The position numbers were made by a program, and so were the translations under genes. Positions 27,407 to 36,386 of a stretch of DNA of 64,000 nucleotides are shown piece by piece; positions within the stretch are counted from its first letter, which is position 1, and each line of letters begins with the position of its first letter. This DNA comes from Streptomyces sp. SAI-127 (GTDB taxonomy: Bacteria; Actinomycetota; Actinomycetes; Streptomycetales; Streptomycetaceae): contig NZ_JARXYJ010000001.1 in the NCBI RefSeq assembly GCF_029894425.1, positions 9,258,501-9,322,500 on the forward strand, in the 5' to 3' direction. The notes below the pieces were generated by a model. The model saw only the letters and a program-made list of their open reading frames with translations, was not told the origin of the DNA and did not search any database.

Positions 27407-28099
27407 GTGGCCGGGCGTCGACGGAGTGCGGCCGCTCGCGGACGGCGGGAGCGGCAATGGTGGTTGGGCGGCGCGGTGGTGCTGGTTCTCGTGGTGCTGT
27501 TCCGGGCGAGCGTGTGGCCGTATCTCCTGGGCGTGCTGTCGGCCGCCGCCGCCGCGGCGATCGCATGGCGGCTGTGGCACACGGACCGGCTTCTCCGGGG
27601 CAGGGACCGTCGCTGGCGGCACGAGGAGGCGGTGAAGGCGGGTCGCAGGACCCTCGCCGAGGTGGACGCCATGACGGGCACCGAGTTCGAGGAACTGGTC
27701 GCGGGACTGTGCCGGCGGGACGGGTGTACGGAGGTCCGGCGGGTGGGCGGCGCGGGCGACAACGGCGCCGACGTCCTGGGCCGGCTGCCGGACGGCCGCA
27801 CGATGGTCGTCCAGTGCAAGCGGTACGCACCGAGCAGGGCGATCCCGAATCGCGAGCTGCGTGATCTCCTGGGCGCCCGGGTGCACTTCCGCGCCGACGT
27901 GGCCGTCTTCGTGACGACCTCACGCTTCACCGGCCCCTCCGAGAAGTTCGCGCTGGAGCACGACATCCTCGCCGTGCACCGCGACCTCCTCGGCCTGTGG
28001 AACAACGGGGCCTCCCTCGTGTCGCTGGGCGAGGTGAACGGCCGGGGTCAGGGGGACGCACGGCATCGGGCCCGCTGGAAGAAGGCGTACGGCGGCTAG
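27407..28099 (+). CDS. membrane-anchored Mrr-like restriction endonuclease-fold protein
   Basis: 230 residues. The N-terminus is basic and followed by two hydrophobic helices (about 19-34 and 38-54), then a soluble domain with the Mrr-type nuclease signature: TGTEFEELVAGL, GDNGADV (catalytic Asp) and VVQCKRY (QxK). These proteins cleave DNA, often methylated or foreign, but the biological role of membrane-tethered versions is unclear. GTG 27407 is preceded by GGGGGGAG. It has its own transcription unit, with a terminator upstream. Only the nuclease fold is well supported. Confidence 0.75.
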   Translation: MAGRRRSAAARGRRERQWWLGGAVVLVLVVLFRASVWPYLLGVLSAAAAAAIAWRLWHTDRLLRGRDRRWRHEEAVKAGRRTLAEVDAMTGTEFEELVAGLCRRDGCTEVRRVGGAGDNGADVLGRLPDGRTMVVQCKRYAPSRAIPNRELRDLLGARVHFRADVAVFVTTSRFTGPSEKFALEHDILAVHRDLLGLWNNGASLVSLGEVNGRGQGDARHRARWKKAYGG

Positions 28100-28204
28100 G
28101 GGCCCCGCCCCAGGGAGACGCAGGTCACATCCAGGCCTGTCACAATCCGCCGGGCCATTCAGTCGTATGTGTGTAGCCATCGACAACGGCAGAAGGAGCA
28201 CACC

Positions 28205-28675
28205 ATGGAAGCCCGACTCAACGTCTTCACCAGCCCGTTGGCCGGCAAGCTGCTGAAGCACTTCGCCATGGCGGGCAAGGTGGTCACCGACTCGGGACTG
28301 CCGATGACGACCCAGGAACTGGTGAAGATCCGCGCGAGCCAGATCAACGGCTGCGGGTTCTGCCTCGACATGCACACCAAGGAGGCCGCCGCCGCGGGCG
28401 AGACCGCGCAGCGCCTCCACATGGTCGCCGCGTGGCGTGAGGCCAAGGTCTTCACCGAGGCCGAGCGCGCCGCGCTGGAGCTGACGGAGCAGGGCAGTCG
28501 CCTCGCCGACGGGACCGGCGTCTCGGACGAGGTCTGGGAGAACGCCGCCAAGCACTACGACGAGGAGGAGCTCCTCGCCCTGGTCTCCCTGATCGCCGTC
28601 ATCAACGCCTTCAACCGGCTGAACGTCATGACCCAGCAGCCGGCCGGCGACTACGTGGTCGGTCAGTTCGGTTGA
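28205..28675 (+). CDS. AhpD-like / carboxymuconolactone decarboxylase-family protein
   Basis: 156 residues. It contains the CxxC redox pair C50/C53 followed by His57 in NGCGFCLDMH, the alkylhydroperoxidase AhpD core. Such proteins reduce peroxides or related substrates through the cysteine pair. ATG 28205 is preceded by AAGGAG. It is convergent with the peptide-transporter operon, with a shared terminator between. Confidence 0.88.
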   Translation: MEARLNVFTSPLAGKLLKHFAMAGKVVTDSGLPMTTQELVKIRASQINGCGFCLDMHTKEAAAAGETAQRLHMVAAWREAKVFTEAERAALELTEQGSRLADGTGVSDEVWENAAKHYDEEELLALVSLIAVINAFNRLNVMTQQPAGDYVVGQFG

Positions 28676-28707
28676 ACCTGAGGACCTGCTTGACGAACGG
28701 GTGACCG

Positions 28708-28731
28708 GCCCGGGGGCTGCAGACCCCGGGC
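28708..28731. terminator. bidirectional terminator hairpin
   Basis: GCCCGGGG (28708-28715) and CCCCGGGC (28724-28731) form a perfect stem with an 8-base loop between the convergent AhpD-like gene and the peptide transporter operon. Confidence 0.65.
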
Positions 28732-28744
28732 GCGACCCGGAACC

Positions 28745-29767
28745 TCAGCCGGCCAGCGGGTAGTGACAGGCCACCTGACGGCCGGAGGCATTCGGCGCGA
28801 GCCGCGGGCGTTCCACCGCACACAGATCCCGGGCGTAGGGGCAACGCGTGCGGAACGGGCACCCCGTCGGCTTGTCCGCCGGACTGGGCACCTCACCGGT
28901 CAGCACGATGCGCTCCCGGGGCGGGCCGTCCTCCGCGAACGTCCCGTCGTCGATGTCCGGTACCGCCGACAGCAGGGCCTGCGTGTACGGATGGGCCGGG
29001 TCCGAGTACAACGCCTCCGTGCCGGCGAGTTCGACGATCTCACCGAGATACATCACGGCGATCCGGTCCGACACATGACGGACCACCCCGAGATCGTGCG
29101 CGATGAAGACGTACGTGAGACCGAACTCCTCCTGGAGATCGGCGAAGAGGTTCAGCACCTGCGCCTGGATCGACACATCCAGCGCGGACACCGGCTCGTC
29201 GGCCACGATCAGCTTCGGATTCGTCGCCAAGGCGCGTGCGATGCCGATGCGTTGGCGCTGACCGCCGGAGAACTCGTGCGGATAGCGGTCCAGATGTGCC
29301 GCCGCCAGTCCTACGACGTCGAAGAGTTCCCGGACCCTGCGGCGGACCGCGGACGCGTCGCCGTACCGGTGCACGAGCAGCGGCTCGGCCACGATGTCCC
29401 CGGCACGACGGCGGGGGTTGAGCGAGGCCTGCGGGTCCTGGAAGACCAGTTGCATGCCAGGCCGTACCGGACGCAGCCGGCGCGCGGACAGCGTGGAGAT
29501 GTCCTGCCCGTCGAACTCGACCCGCCCGCCCGTGAGTTCGGTGAGCCGGACCAGGCACCGGCCGAGCGTGGACTTGCCGCAGCCGGACTCCCCGACGACA
29601 CCGAGGGTTTCGCCCCCGCGCACCGCCAGGGAGACTCCGTCGACGGCACGCAGCACCTGGTGTCTTCCGCGCACGGGGTAGTGCTTGGTGACGTCCGTGG
29701 CCCTCAGGAGGACCTCTCCGGCGGGCGGTGCGTCCGGGACCACCGCCGCGATGTCCTGTGCCGTCAC
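28745..29767 (-). CDS. oligopeptide/dipeptide ABC transporter ATP-binding protein (DppF/OppF-like)
   Basis: 340 residues. Walker [10 protein letters not shown], signature LSGGQ-like FSGGQRQR, Walker B LIVADEP and the C-terminal oligopeptide-transporter motif ([10 protein letters not shown]) identify the second ATPase of a peptide importer. It acts as a heterodimer with the preceding gene product on the inner face of the membrane. The GTG start overlaps the upstream stop (GTGA), the pattern repeated through this operon. It is the last gene of the operon. Confidence 0.93.
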   Translation of the reverse strand: MTAQDIAAVVPDAPPAGEVLLRATDVTKHYPVRGRHQVLRAVDGVSLAVRGGETLGVVGESGCGKSTLGRCLVRLTELTGGRVEFDGQDISTLSARRLRPVRPGMQLVFQDPQASLNPRRRAGDIVAEPLLVHRYGDASAVRRRVRELFDVVGLAAAHLDRYPHEFSGGQRQRIGIARALATNPKLIVADEPVSALDVSIQAQVLNLFADLQEEFGLTYVFIAHDLGVVRHVSDRIAVMYLGEIVELAGTEALYSDPAHPYTQALLSAVPDIDDGTFAEDGPPRERIVLTGEVPSPADKPTGCPFRTRCPYARDLCAVERPRLAPNASGRQVACHYPLAG

Positions 29768-30771
29768 GACGCCGCCTCCGTGTCTCTCGCGCTCACTCTC
29801 AGTCCCGCCCGGTCGTCGGGAGGCAGCCAGCAGGCGTCGAGGTGGGCATCACCCGACAGGACGGGCCGCTCCTCGCACCGGTCGTGCCGCAGCCGGCAAC
29901 GCGGCGCGAACGCGCACCCCTCCGGCACGCCACCCGGTGCGACCGGCACGCCCGCGATGGTGGGCAGCCGCCGCAGCCGGGGACCGCCCACCCGGGGCAC
30001 CGAGTCGAGCAGACCCCAGGTGTACGGGTGTCGCGGACCGTGGAACACCGCCCGCCGCGGGCCCTCCTCGGCCGCCCGGCCGCCGTACATGACCAGGACC
30101 CGGTCGGCGATCTGGGAGACCACACCCATGTCGTGAGTGATGAGCACCATCGCGGAGCCCCCTCTGTTCAGTTCCCGCATCAGATCGAGGATCTGCGCCT
30201 GGACCGTGACGTCCAGTGCGGTCGTCGGCTCGTCGGCGATCAGCAGGGAGGGGCTGCAGGAGAGCGCCATCGCGATGACCGCGCGCTGCCGCATCCCGCC
30301 GGAGAACTCGTGCGGATAGGCGTTCACCCGCGAGGCCGCGTCGGGGATGCCGACGTCCGAGAGCAGCCGGACGGCACGCGCGTGTGCCACCTTGCGGGAG
30401 ATCTGTTCATGCGCCCGGATCGCTTCGGCGATCTGCCAGCCAACGGTGTACACCGGGGTCAGGGCGGTCATGGGGTCCTGGAAGACCATCGCGATCTCCC
30501 GGCCGCGCACCGCACGCATCTCCTTGTCGGGCAGGGTGAGCAGGTCACGCCCCCGGAAGAGGACCTCACCCGACACGGTCACGTTCGGGTTGGTGAGCAG
30601 CCGCAGCACGGCAAGCATCGACACACTCTTGCCGGAGCCCGACTCGCCCACCACGCCCAGGACTTCGCCGGGAGCGACCGAGAAGGAGAGACCGTCGACG
30701 GCCGTGACGAGGCCCTGGCGGGTGCGGAAGCGCACTCGCAGGTCACGTACGTCCAGCAGTGGTTCAGGCAT
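29764..30771 (-). CDS. oligopeptide/dipeptide ABC transporter ATP-binding protein (DppD/OppD-like)
   Basis: 335 residues with Walker A GESGSGKS, signature FSGGMRQR, Walker B LLIADEP and the cysteine-bearing C-terminal tail (CAFAPRCRL) of peptide-importer ATPases. It partners with the DppF-like protein to energise uptake. ATG 30771 overlaps the end of the permease gene by 8 bases. Confidence 0.93.
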   Translation of the reverse strand: MPEPLLDVRDLRVRFRTRQGLVTAVDGLSFSVAPGEVLGVVGESGSGKSVSMLAVLRLLTNPNVTVSGEVLFRGRDLLTLPDKEMRAVRGREIAMVFQDPMTALTPVYTVGWQIAEAIRAHEQISRKVAHARAVRLLSDVGIPDAASRVNAYPHEFSGGMRQRAVIAMALSCSPSLLIADEPTTALDVTVQAQILDLMRELNRGGSAMVLITHDMGVVSQIADRVLVMYGGRAAEEGPRRAVFHGPRHPYTWGLLDSVPRVGGPRLRRLPTIAGVPVAPGGVPEGCAFAPRCRLRHDRCEERPVLSGDAHLDACWLPPDDRAGLRVSARDTEAAS

Positions 30772-31738
30772 GGCGGGCCCTCGGATCGAGTCGCGCGTAC
30801 AGGATGTCCACCAGGGCGTTGGCGAGGACCACGAAGAACGCCGCGTACAGGACCGTGCCCATGATCACGGGCAGGTCCAGGTTCTGCAGGGCGTCGAAGG
30901 TGAGCTTGCCGATGCCGGGCAGGCCGAAGACCACCTCGGTGAGGAGCGCGGCCCCGCCGACGAGCGCGCCGAAGTCCAGGCCGAACAGCGACACGATCGG
31001 GATCAGCGAGCAGCGCAGGGCGTGCCGGAGCAGGATCCGCCGCTCGGACAGACCCTTGGCGCGGGCCGTACGGACGTAGTCCTCGTTCAGTGCGGTGACG
31101 ACCTCGCCGCGCAGCAGCCGGGCGTAGATCCCGGCGTACAGCAGGGCGAGCGTCAGCCAGGGGAAGAGCATGTGCAGCGCCCACTGGCCGGGGTCCTGGC
31201 CGAGACCGACGTAGCCGGGCGGGGGCACCCAGGAGAAGAGCGAGTCGTGCAGCTGCTTCTGGGTGAGGAGGTTGACGACCTCGCCGAGCCAGTAGGCCGG
31301 CAGCGAGACACCGACCACGCCCACCAGCATGATGAGCGGGTCGGCGGCCCTGCCGCGCAGGGTCGCCGCGGCCGTGCCCATGAGGATGCCGGCCGTCATC
31401 CAGATCAGGGCCGCGCCGATGACCAGGGACAGGGTCACGGGAGTGGCCTGGATGATCTGCGGGATGACCCGGGAGCCGCGGTTGACGAACGACTCCAGAT
31501 CCCGGTCGATCAGCAGGTGACGCATCATCAGCAGATAGCGGATCGGCATCGGCCGGTCCAGGCCGAAGGAGTGCCGCACCTGGGCGAGGGTGGCCGGGTC
31601 GGCGTTGCGGCCCGCGATGCGTGCCGCCGGGTCGACTCCCGGGGTGGCGAAGAAGATCAGGAACACCAGCACGCTGATCGCGAACATCACCAGCAGGGCC
31701 GAGGCGAAGCGCTTGAGGGCGAAGACGAGCATGGTCAC
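30764..31738 (-). CDS. oligopeptide/dipeptide ABC transporter permease (DppB/OppB-like)
   Basis: 324 residues with about six transmembrane helices, the N-terminal FALKRFASALLVMF helix and the EAA-type loop (RTARAKGLSERRILLRHALR) that contacts the ATPase. It forms the membrane channel with the next permease. GTG 31738 gives a 4-base GTGA overlap with the upstream gene; ATG 31732 is possible. Confidence 0.93.
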   Translation of the reverse strand: MTMLVFALKRFASALLVMFAISVLVFLIFFATPGVDPAARIAGRNADPATLAQVRHSFGLDRPMPIRYLLMMRHLLIDRDLESFVNRGSRVIPQIIQATPVTLSLVIGAALIWMTAGILMGTAAATLRGRAADPLIMLVGVVGVSLPAYWLGEVVNLLTQKQLHDSLFSWVPPPGYVGLGQDPGQWALHMLFPWLTLALLYAGIYARLLRGEVVTALNEDYVRTARAKGLSERRILLRHALRCSLIPIVSLFGLDFGALVGGAALLTEVVFGLPGIGKLTFDALQNLDLPVIMGTVLYAAFFVVLANALVDILYARLDPRARHA

Positions 31739-32751
31739 ACCCCTCCGCGCAGCCGGGCGCTCGGGTCGAGCGCGTCGCGCACCCCGTCACCGAGGACGTT
31801 GAGCGCGGCCGTGGTCAGGGCGATCAGCAGACCGGGCGCGATCGTCACGGCGGGCCGGGTGTAGAGGAGCCCCAGACCGTCCTCGATGATCGTGCCCCAG
31901 CTGGCGTCGGGTGGCTGGACGCCGACGGACAGGAAGGACAGCGCCGACTCGGTGAGCATGGCGAGCGCGGTCATCAGGGGGACGAACACGATCGCCGTCG
32001 GCACCACGTTCGGCAGCACCTCCCGGCGCAGGATGCGCGGGGTGGGCGCGCCGGAGCCGACGGCCGCCTGGATGTACTCCTTGTTGCGCAGCACCAGCAC
32101 CTGACCGCGCAACGGCCGTGCGACGTACGGCACATAGATCGCCGCGATGATCGTGACGGGCAGCCAGAGACTTCCCGCGTCGACGGTGACGGGGCCCAGC
32201 TGGAGACCGTTGGTGAGCAGCACCACCGACAGACAGATGGCCAGCAGATAGACCGGGAACGCCCAGACGACGTCCAGGACCCGCGAGATGACGGCGTCCA
32301 CGACCCCGCCCGTGTACCCGGCGACGACCCCCACGGCCGTACCGGCGACGCAGGTCAGCAGCGCCGCCGTGAACCCGATGAACAGGCTCGTACGGCCGCC
32401 GTACAGCAGACGGGCCAGCACGTCCCGGCCCTGGTTGTCGGCGCCGAGGAAGTAGTGGGCGGGGTCCCAGGTCGGGCCGATCGGGGTGACGCCGAGGCCG
32501 AGGCCGGTGCTGCTCGGGGTGAGCACCGGCACGGTCTTTCCGTCCACGACGGTGGTGCCGGAGACATGGGACTGGAAGGGGTCGGTGTGGGCGATGTGGT
32601 CCGCGTAGAGCGGGGCGCACAGGGTCGCCAGCACGACGAGGAGCAGGACCGCGGCGGCGGCCAGCGCCGTCCTGTTGCGCAGCAGGTCGCCGACGGCGGT
32701 CCGCCAGGGGCCCGGCGAGCGCCGGGCCCCGGCCGACGGGGGCAGGGTCAC
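31735..32751 (-). CDS. oligopeptide/dipeptide ABC transporter permease (DppC/OppC-like)
   Basis: 338 residues with the typical DppC layout: an N-terminal helix, a periplasmic loop of about 65 residues, LGADNQGRDVLARLLYGGR, then five helices with an EAA loop (EYIQAAVGSGAPTPRILRRE). I use GTG 32751, which overlaps the binding-protein stop as GTGA, and reject the longer open frame reaching 33342 because it lies within the binding-protein gene. Confidence 0.93.
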   Translation of the reverse strand: MTLPPSAGARRSPGPWRTAVGDLLRNRTALAAAAVLLLVVLATLCAPLYADHIAHTDPFQSHVSGTTVVDGKTVPVLTPSSTGLGLGVTPIGPTWDPAHYFLGADNQGRDVLARLLYGGRTSLFIGFTAALLTCVAGTAVGVVAGYTGGVVDAVISRVLDVVWAFPVYLLAICLSVVLLTNGLQLGPVTVDAGSLWLPVTIIAAIYVPYVARPLRGQVLVLRNKEYIQAAVGSGAPTPRILRREVLPNVVPTAIVFVPLMTALAMLTESALSFLSVGVQPPDASWGTIIEDGLGLLYTRPAVTIAPGLLIALTTAALNVLGDGVRDALDPSARLRGGV

Positions 32752-34469
32752 TTCACCCACAACTGCCCGACCAGCATGTAGAACTGCTTGCTGAACCGGT
32801 AATTGCCGACCCGCTTCGACGTGAAGTCGATCATCTTCGGGTTGATCAGCGGCACCAGCGGGGACTGGGCCATGACCGCCTGGTCCACGGCACCCCACTG
32901 CTTGTCCGCGCTCGCCTTGTCGGTCTGCGAGGTCTTCAGCGCCGCCTGCATCTTCGCGTCGACGCCCTTGTCGCAGAACCCTGAGATGTTGATGCTGGAG
33001 TCGCTGCCGGGGTGGTAACTCGCGCAGGAGAGCAGCACGTTGAGGAAGTCGGAGGCCGCCGGATAGTCCTGGTACCAGGAGGTGAGGGCCAACTGCACCT
33101 TGTTCTTGGTGTTCTGGATGTAGGTGAACTGGATGTTCCCCGACAGCGGCTTGAGCGTCGCCTTGTAGCCGAGCTGGGTGAGCAGGCTCTGCAGGTACTG
33201 CCCGATCGATTTGTTGACGTCGTCGTCCTGCGTGACGATGCCGACCTCCTGACCCGCCGTACCGGACTGCTTCACCAGTTCCTTGGCCTTGGCGAGGTCC
33301 GCGGCCTTCCAGGTCGCACCGCCGCCCTTGGTGTAGTCGCACGACTCGACGTGCCCGGGGAAGCCGGGCGGCAGGACCGTGCAGGCGGGGGAGGCGAGGT
33401 TGGTACCGCCGTACAGCCGCACCACGGCGGACCGGTCAACGGCCCAGTTGATCGCCTGACGCGCCAACTTGTTGTTGAAGGGAGCCATGTTGACGTTGAG
33501 CGTCGCGTACCAGAACGCCGTCAGCGGGTTCACATGCGCCTGCGAGGCGTACTTGGTGCCGATCTCGTTGAGGCGGTCGGCGGGCGGCGCGTCGTACATC
33601 CAGTCCGCCTGGCCGTTCTCGATGGCGGTCACCTCGGACTCGACGGTCTGGCCGAAGGTGTAGTCGATGGCGTCGGGATAGCCCTGCGGCTCCGCCTCCC
33701 GCGACCACTCCTTGAAGTGCGGGTTACGGACCAGCTTGAGCGCCCGGTTGGGGTCGTACGACGCCGCCATGTACGGCCCGGTCGACGGCAGCGGCTTGGT
33801 ACCGGCGTCCTTCGTCGGCGAGTCCTTCGGTACGACGACGGCGTGCGGGACGGCCAGCTTGTACTCGAACTCCGGATCGGCAGCCGTCAGGTTGATGGTG
33901 ACCGTGTTCGCCTTGGCGTCACCGATCACGCCCTTGGACAGGGTGCAGGAGGCCGGCGTCTTGAGACAGGCGTCGGCGCCGACGATGCCGTTGTAGAAGG
34001 TGCCCGCGGTGGGGCTGGAGACCTTGAAGATGCGCTGGAAGGACGCCACGACGTCGTCGGTGGTCAGGGCCTTGCCGTTGGAGAAGGTGATGCCCTTGCG
34101 GAGCGTGAAGGTGTAGGTCTTGCCGCCGTTGGTCACCTTCGGCATGGCCGTGGCCAGGTCGGGGACGACGGTGAAGGACTCCTGACCGTTGACCTTCTTG
34201 AAGGCGAGCAGCCCGTCGTACATCGACTGGAACAACTGCCAGTACTGGAGCGTGTAGTTGACCTGCGGGTCGAAGCTGCCCGCGGCCGCGTGGGCGACGA
34301 GCTTCAGGGTGCCGCCCTTGTGCTGGGCCTGGAAGGCGGAGGAGCCGGACGAGGAGGCGCCCGGGCCGGAGGAGGAGCCCGGGTCGGAGGAGGACGAACA
34401 GGCGGCCGCGGTGAGCGTGAGGGCGACGGTGGCGGCGGCGAGCGCGCCCCGTCTGGCATTGCGGGACAT
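32748..34469 (-). CDS. peptide ABC transporter substrate-binding lipoprotein (DppA/OppA-like)
   Basis: 573 residues. A lipobox (LTAAAC, lipidated Cys24) is followed by a Ser/Gly-rich linker and a family-5 solute-binding fold with the characteristic LATAMPKVTNGGKTYTFTLR and KALTTDDVVASFQRIF segments. It is anchored outside the membrane and delivers peptides to the permease. ATG 34469 follows GGGAG. It lies 18 bases after the iminopeptidase-like gene in the same operon. Confidence 0.95.
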   Translation of the reverse strand: MSRNARRGALAAATVALTLTAAACSSSSDPGSSSGPGASSSGSSAFQAQHKGGTLKLVAHAAAGSFDPQVNYTLQYWQLFQSMYDGLLAFKKVNGQESFTVVPDLATAMPKVTNGGKTYTFTLRKGITFSNGKALTTDDVVASFQRIFKVSSPTAGTFYNGIVGADACLKTPASCTLSKGVIGDAKANTVTINLTAADPEFEYKLAVPHAVVVPKDSPTKDAGTKPLPSTGPYMAASYDPNRALKLVRNPHFKEWSREAEPQGYPDAIDYTFGQTVESEVTAIENGQADWMYDAPPADRLNEIGTKYASQAHVNPLTAFWYATLNVNMAPFNNKLARQAINWAVDRSAVVRLYGGTNLASPACTVLPPGFPGHVESCDYTKGGGATWKAADLAKAKELVKQSGTAGQEVGIVTQDDDVNKSIGQYLQSLLTQLGYKATLKPLSGNIQFTYIQNTKNKVQLALTSWYQDYPAASDFLNVLLSCASYHPGSDSSINISGFCDKGVDAKMQAALKTSQTDKASADKQWGAVDQAVMAQSPLVPLINPKMIDFTSKRVGNYRFSKQFYMLVGQLWVK

Positions 34470-34487
34470 GGCTGGGAACTCCCGGAG

Positions 34488-35384
34488 TCAGTCGGTGGAG
34501 TCGAGGAACTCGCCGACGACCCGGAGGTAGAGCTGCTCCTCCTCGACGTGCGGCATGTGGCTCGAATGCTCGAACATGTGCCAGCGCACATCGGGGATGC
34601 GGTCGGCGAAGGGGCGGACGGTCTCGGGGGTCGCCTCGTCGAAGCGCCCGGACACCAGCAGGGTCGGCACCTCGATCAGATGCAGCCGGTCGATGACCGA
34701 CCAGTCCTTGAGGGTGCCGACGACATGGAACTCATTGGGGCCGTTCATCGAGTGGTACACGGTCGGATCGGCCGCGATGTTGTCCCAAGTGGCCTGCACC
34801 TCGGGCGGGTTGGGCGTCATTCGGCACACATGGCGCTCGTTGAAGACCTGTTCGGCCGCCCGGTAGTCGGGGTGGTCCGTGGTCCCGGCCGCCTCGTGGG
34901 CGTGCAGGGTGTGCTGGACCTCCTCGGGGAGTCCGGCGCGCAGTTCGGCCGCCGCCTCGAGCCACAGCCCCATGGACGCGGGGGAGTTGGCGATGACCAG
35001 TCCGCGCAGCCCGGGCGGGCGGCGTACCGCGTGCTCGGCGGCGAGCATGCCGCCCCAGGACTGGCCGAGGAGGTGGTAGCCGTCGGCGATGCCCAACTCC
35101 TTGAGCAGGTGGTCCAGCTCGTCGAGGAAGAGCTGGACGGTCCAGAAGTCGGCGCCCTTGCCGGGCAGATGGGTGGAGAAACCGGTGCCGAGCTGGTCGT
35201 AGTGGATCACGGGGCGGCCCTGCTCGGAGATGCCCGCGATGCTGAGCGTGTAGTGGTGGCCGGCGCCGGGCCCGCCGTGCAGGACCACCAGGGGTGTCCT
35301 GCCCGGTTCGCCCGTGATCCGGTACCAGGTGGAATGGCCGTTGAAGTCGACGGTTCCGGTGTGGTTCGGTTCGGGGATCGCCAC
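34488..35384 (-). CDS. proline iminopeptidase-like alpha/beta hydrolase
   Basis: 298 residues. The oxyanion-hole motif HGGPG (36-40) and nucleophile elbow GQSWGG (Ser109) define the S33 proline iminopeptidase/amino-acid amidase group; the C-terminal His lies in the HSSHMPH stretch. There is no signal peptide, so it should hydrolyse peptides or amino-acid amides in the cytosol, fitting its position as first gene of a peptide-import operon. GTG 35384 follows GGGAGG. The exact substrate is unknown. Confidence 0.88.
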   Translation of the reverse strand: MAIPEPNHTGTVDFNGHSTWYRITGEPGRTPLVVLHGGPGAGHHYTLSIAGISEQGRPVIHYDQLGTGFSTHLPGKGADFWTVQLFLDELDHLLKELGIADGYHLLGQSWGGMLAAEHAVRRPPGLRGLVIANSPASMGLWLEAAAELRAGLPEEVQHTLHAHEAAGTTDHPDYRAAEQVFNERHVCRMTPNPPEVQATWDNIAADPTVYHSMNGPNEFHVVGTLKDWSVIDRLHLIEVPTLLVSGRFDEATPETVRPFADRIPDVRWHMFEHSSHMPHVEEEQLYLRVVGEFLDSTD

Positions 35385-35435
35385 GGGGAAGCCTCCCAGA
35401 CCAGTCGGAACCAGCCGACCGCTGTCTGAAAATAG

Positions 35436-35463
35436 TTGGGATGTGACGGATGGATGCGATAGT
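35436..35463 (+). promoter_or_regulatory. possible promoter for the GntR gene
   Basis: TTGGGA (35436-35441) and GATAGT (35458-35463) are spaced by 16 bases. The match is modest and is supported mainly by the inverted repeat lying just downstream. Confidence 0.35.
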
Positions 35464-35471
35464 GAGGGGGC

Positions 35472-35496
35472 AAAAGGTCAGTCCACAAGACCTTTT
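35472..35496. promoter_or_regulatory. candidate GntR-family operator
   Basis: AAAAGGTC (35472-35479) and GACCTTTT (35489-35496) form a perfect 8-base inverted repeat around 9 bases. It sits between the divergent GntR gene and the peptide-uptake operon, overlaps a possible reverse-strand -35 region, and lacks a terminator-like T-run. Confidence 0.6.
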
Positions 35497-35531
35497 AGCG
35501 TGGTGAGGGAAAGAAGTAACAGCGGGTTCAC

Positions 35532-36380
35532 GTGGCCCGTGCGCGTTTACAGAGGCGACTCACAGGAGGACAACTGACATCCGCACCTGAACCCGGTGAC
35601 GAGTTCTCCCGCGTCCTCGACCGTGTCCTGCTCGGCGACAGTCCGTCGTCCTCGCTGCGTCCGGTCCGGGTGAACTCGGCGGTCGACGAGGTCGCCGACC
35701 GGCTGCTCACCGCGATCGCCGTCGGAGACTTCCTGCCCGGCGAGCGGCTGCCCGCAGAACGCGAGCTCACCGCACTGCTGCACGTCAGCCGCCCCACCGT
35801 GCGCGAGGCGGTCGCACGCCTGCTGGCGTTGGGCGTCATCGAGATCCGCAGGGGCCGCAACGGCGGAGCGTTCGTCCGCGACAGCTGGACCGAGTCCTCG
35901 GGCGCCGCGGTCCGCCGTACGCTGCTGCCCCGCTGGGAGGAGTTCGAGCAACTCTTCGATCTGCGCGGGCTGGTGGAGGGCATGGTGGCCGCGACGGCCG
36001 CCCGGCGCCGACGCCCCGAGGACCTGGAGCCGATGCGCGAGGCGCTGGACGCGCACCTCTCCGCGAGCACACCCCGTGAGGAGCAGGCCGCCGACAGCGC
36101 GTTCCACCGGGCGATCTGCGCGGCCACCCACAATCCGCAGATCGCCCAGCTCAGCCGGGACCTGCTGACCCGGATCAGCCTGGGCTTCCCGATCGAACCC
36201 TGGGGGAAGGGCGAGCGCTCCCACCACGAACGGGCCGGTCACGGACACACGGCGCTCTACGAGGCCGTCGCGGCGGGCGATCCGGAGCGCGCGGAGGGGA
36301 CAGCCCGGGAGCATTTCATGATCAGCGCCGAGATGATCAGGGAGGTCCTGGCCCGGGTCCGGGCGGCCGAGGCTCCCTGA
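35532..36380 (+). CDS. GntR/FadR-family transcriptional regulator
   Basis: Up to 282 residues. A winged helix (about 45-115, VADRLLTAIAVGDFLPGERL and LLHVSRPTVREAVARL) precedes an FCD-type all-helical effector domain with DLRGLVEGMVAATAA and AFHRAIC. It is divergent from the peptide importer operon and so probably controls it. The start is uncertain. GTG 35532 opens the frame but lacks a good ribosome site. AGGAGG at about 35564 sits just ahead of in-frame CTG 35574, which would give a shorter protein. Confidence 0.88.
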   Translation: MARARLQRRLTGGQLTSAPEPGDEFSRVLDRVLLGDSPSSSLRPVRVNSAVDEVADRLLTAIAVGDFLPGERLPAERELTALLHVSRPTVREAVARLLALGVIEIRRGRNGGAFVRDSWTESSGAAVRRTLLPRWEEFEQLFDLRGLVEGMVAATAARRRRPEDLEPMREALDAHLSASTPREEQAADSAFHRAICAATHNPQIAQLSRDLLTRISLGFPIEPWGKGERSHHERAGHGHTALYEAVAAGDPERAEGTAREHFMISAEMIREVLARVRAAEAP

Positions 36381-36386
36381 CCGGGG

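Noticed and set aside
31735..33342. 535-residue frame for the DppC-like permease
   Set aside because: The extra N-terminal part lies inside the binding-protein gene; GTG 32751 gives a normal-length permease with GTGA overlap.
35472..35496. The AAAAGGTC inverted repeat as a terminator
   Set aside because: It lies between divergent promoters with no gene ending nearby, so an operator is the better reading.
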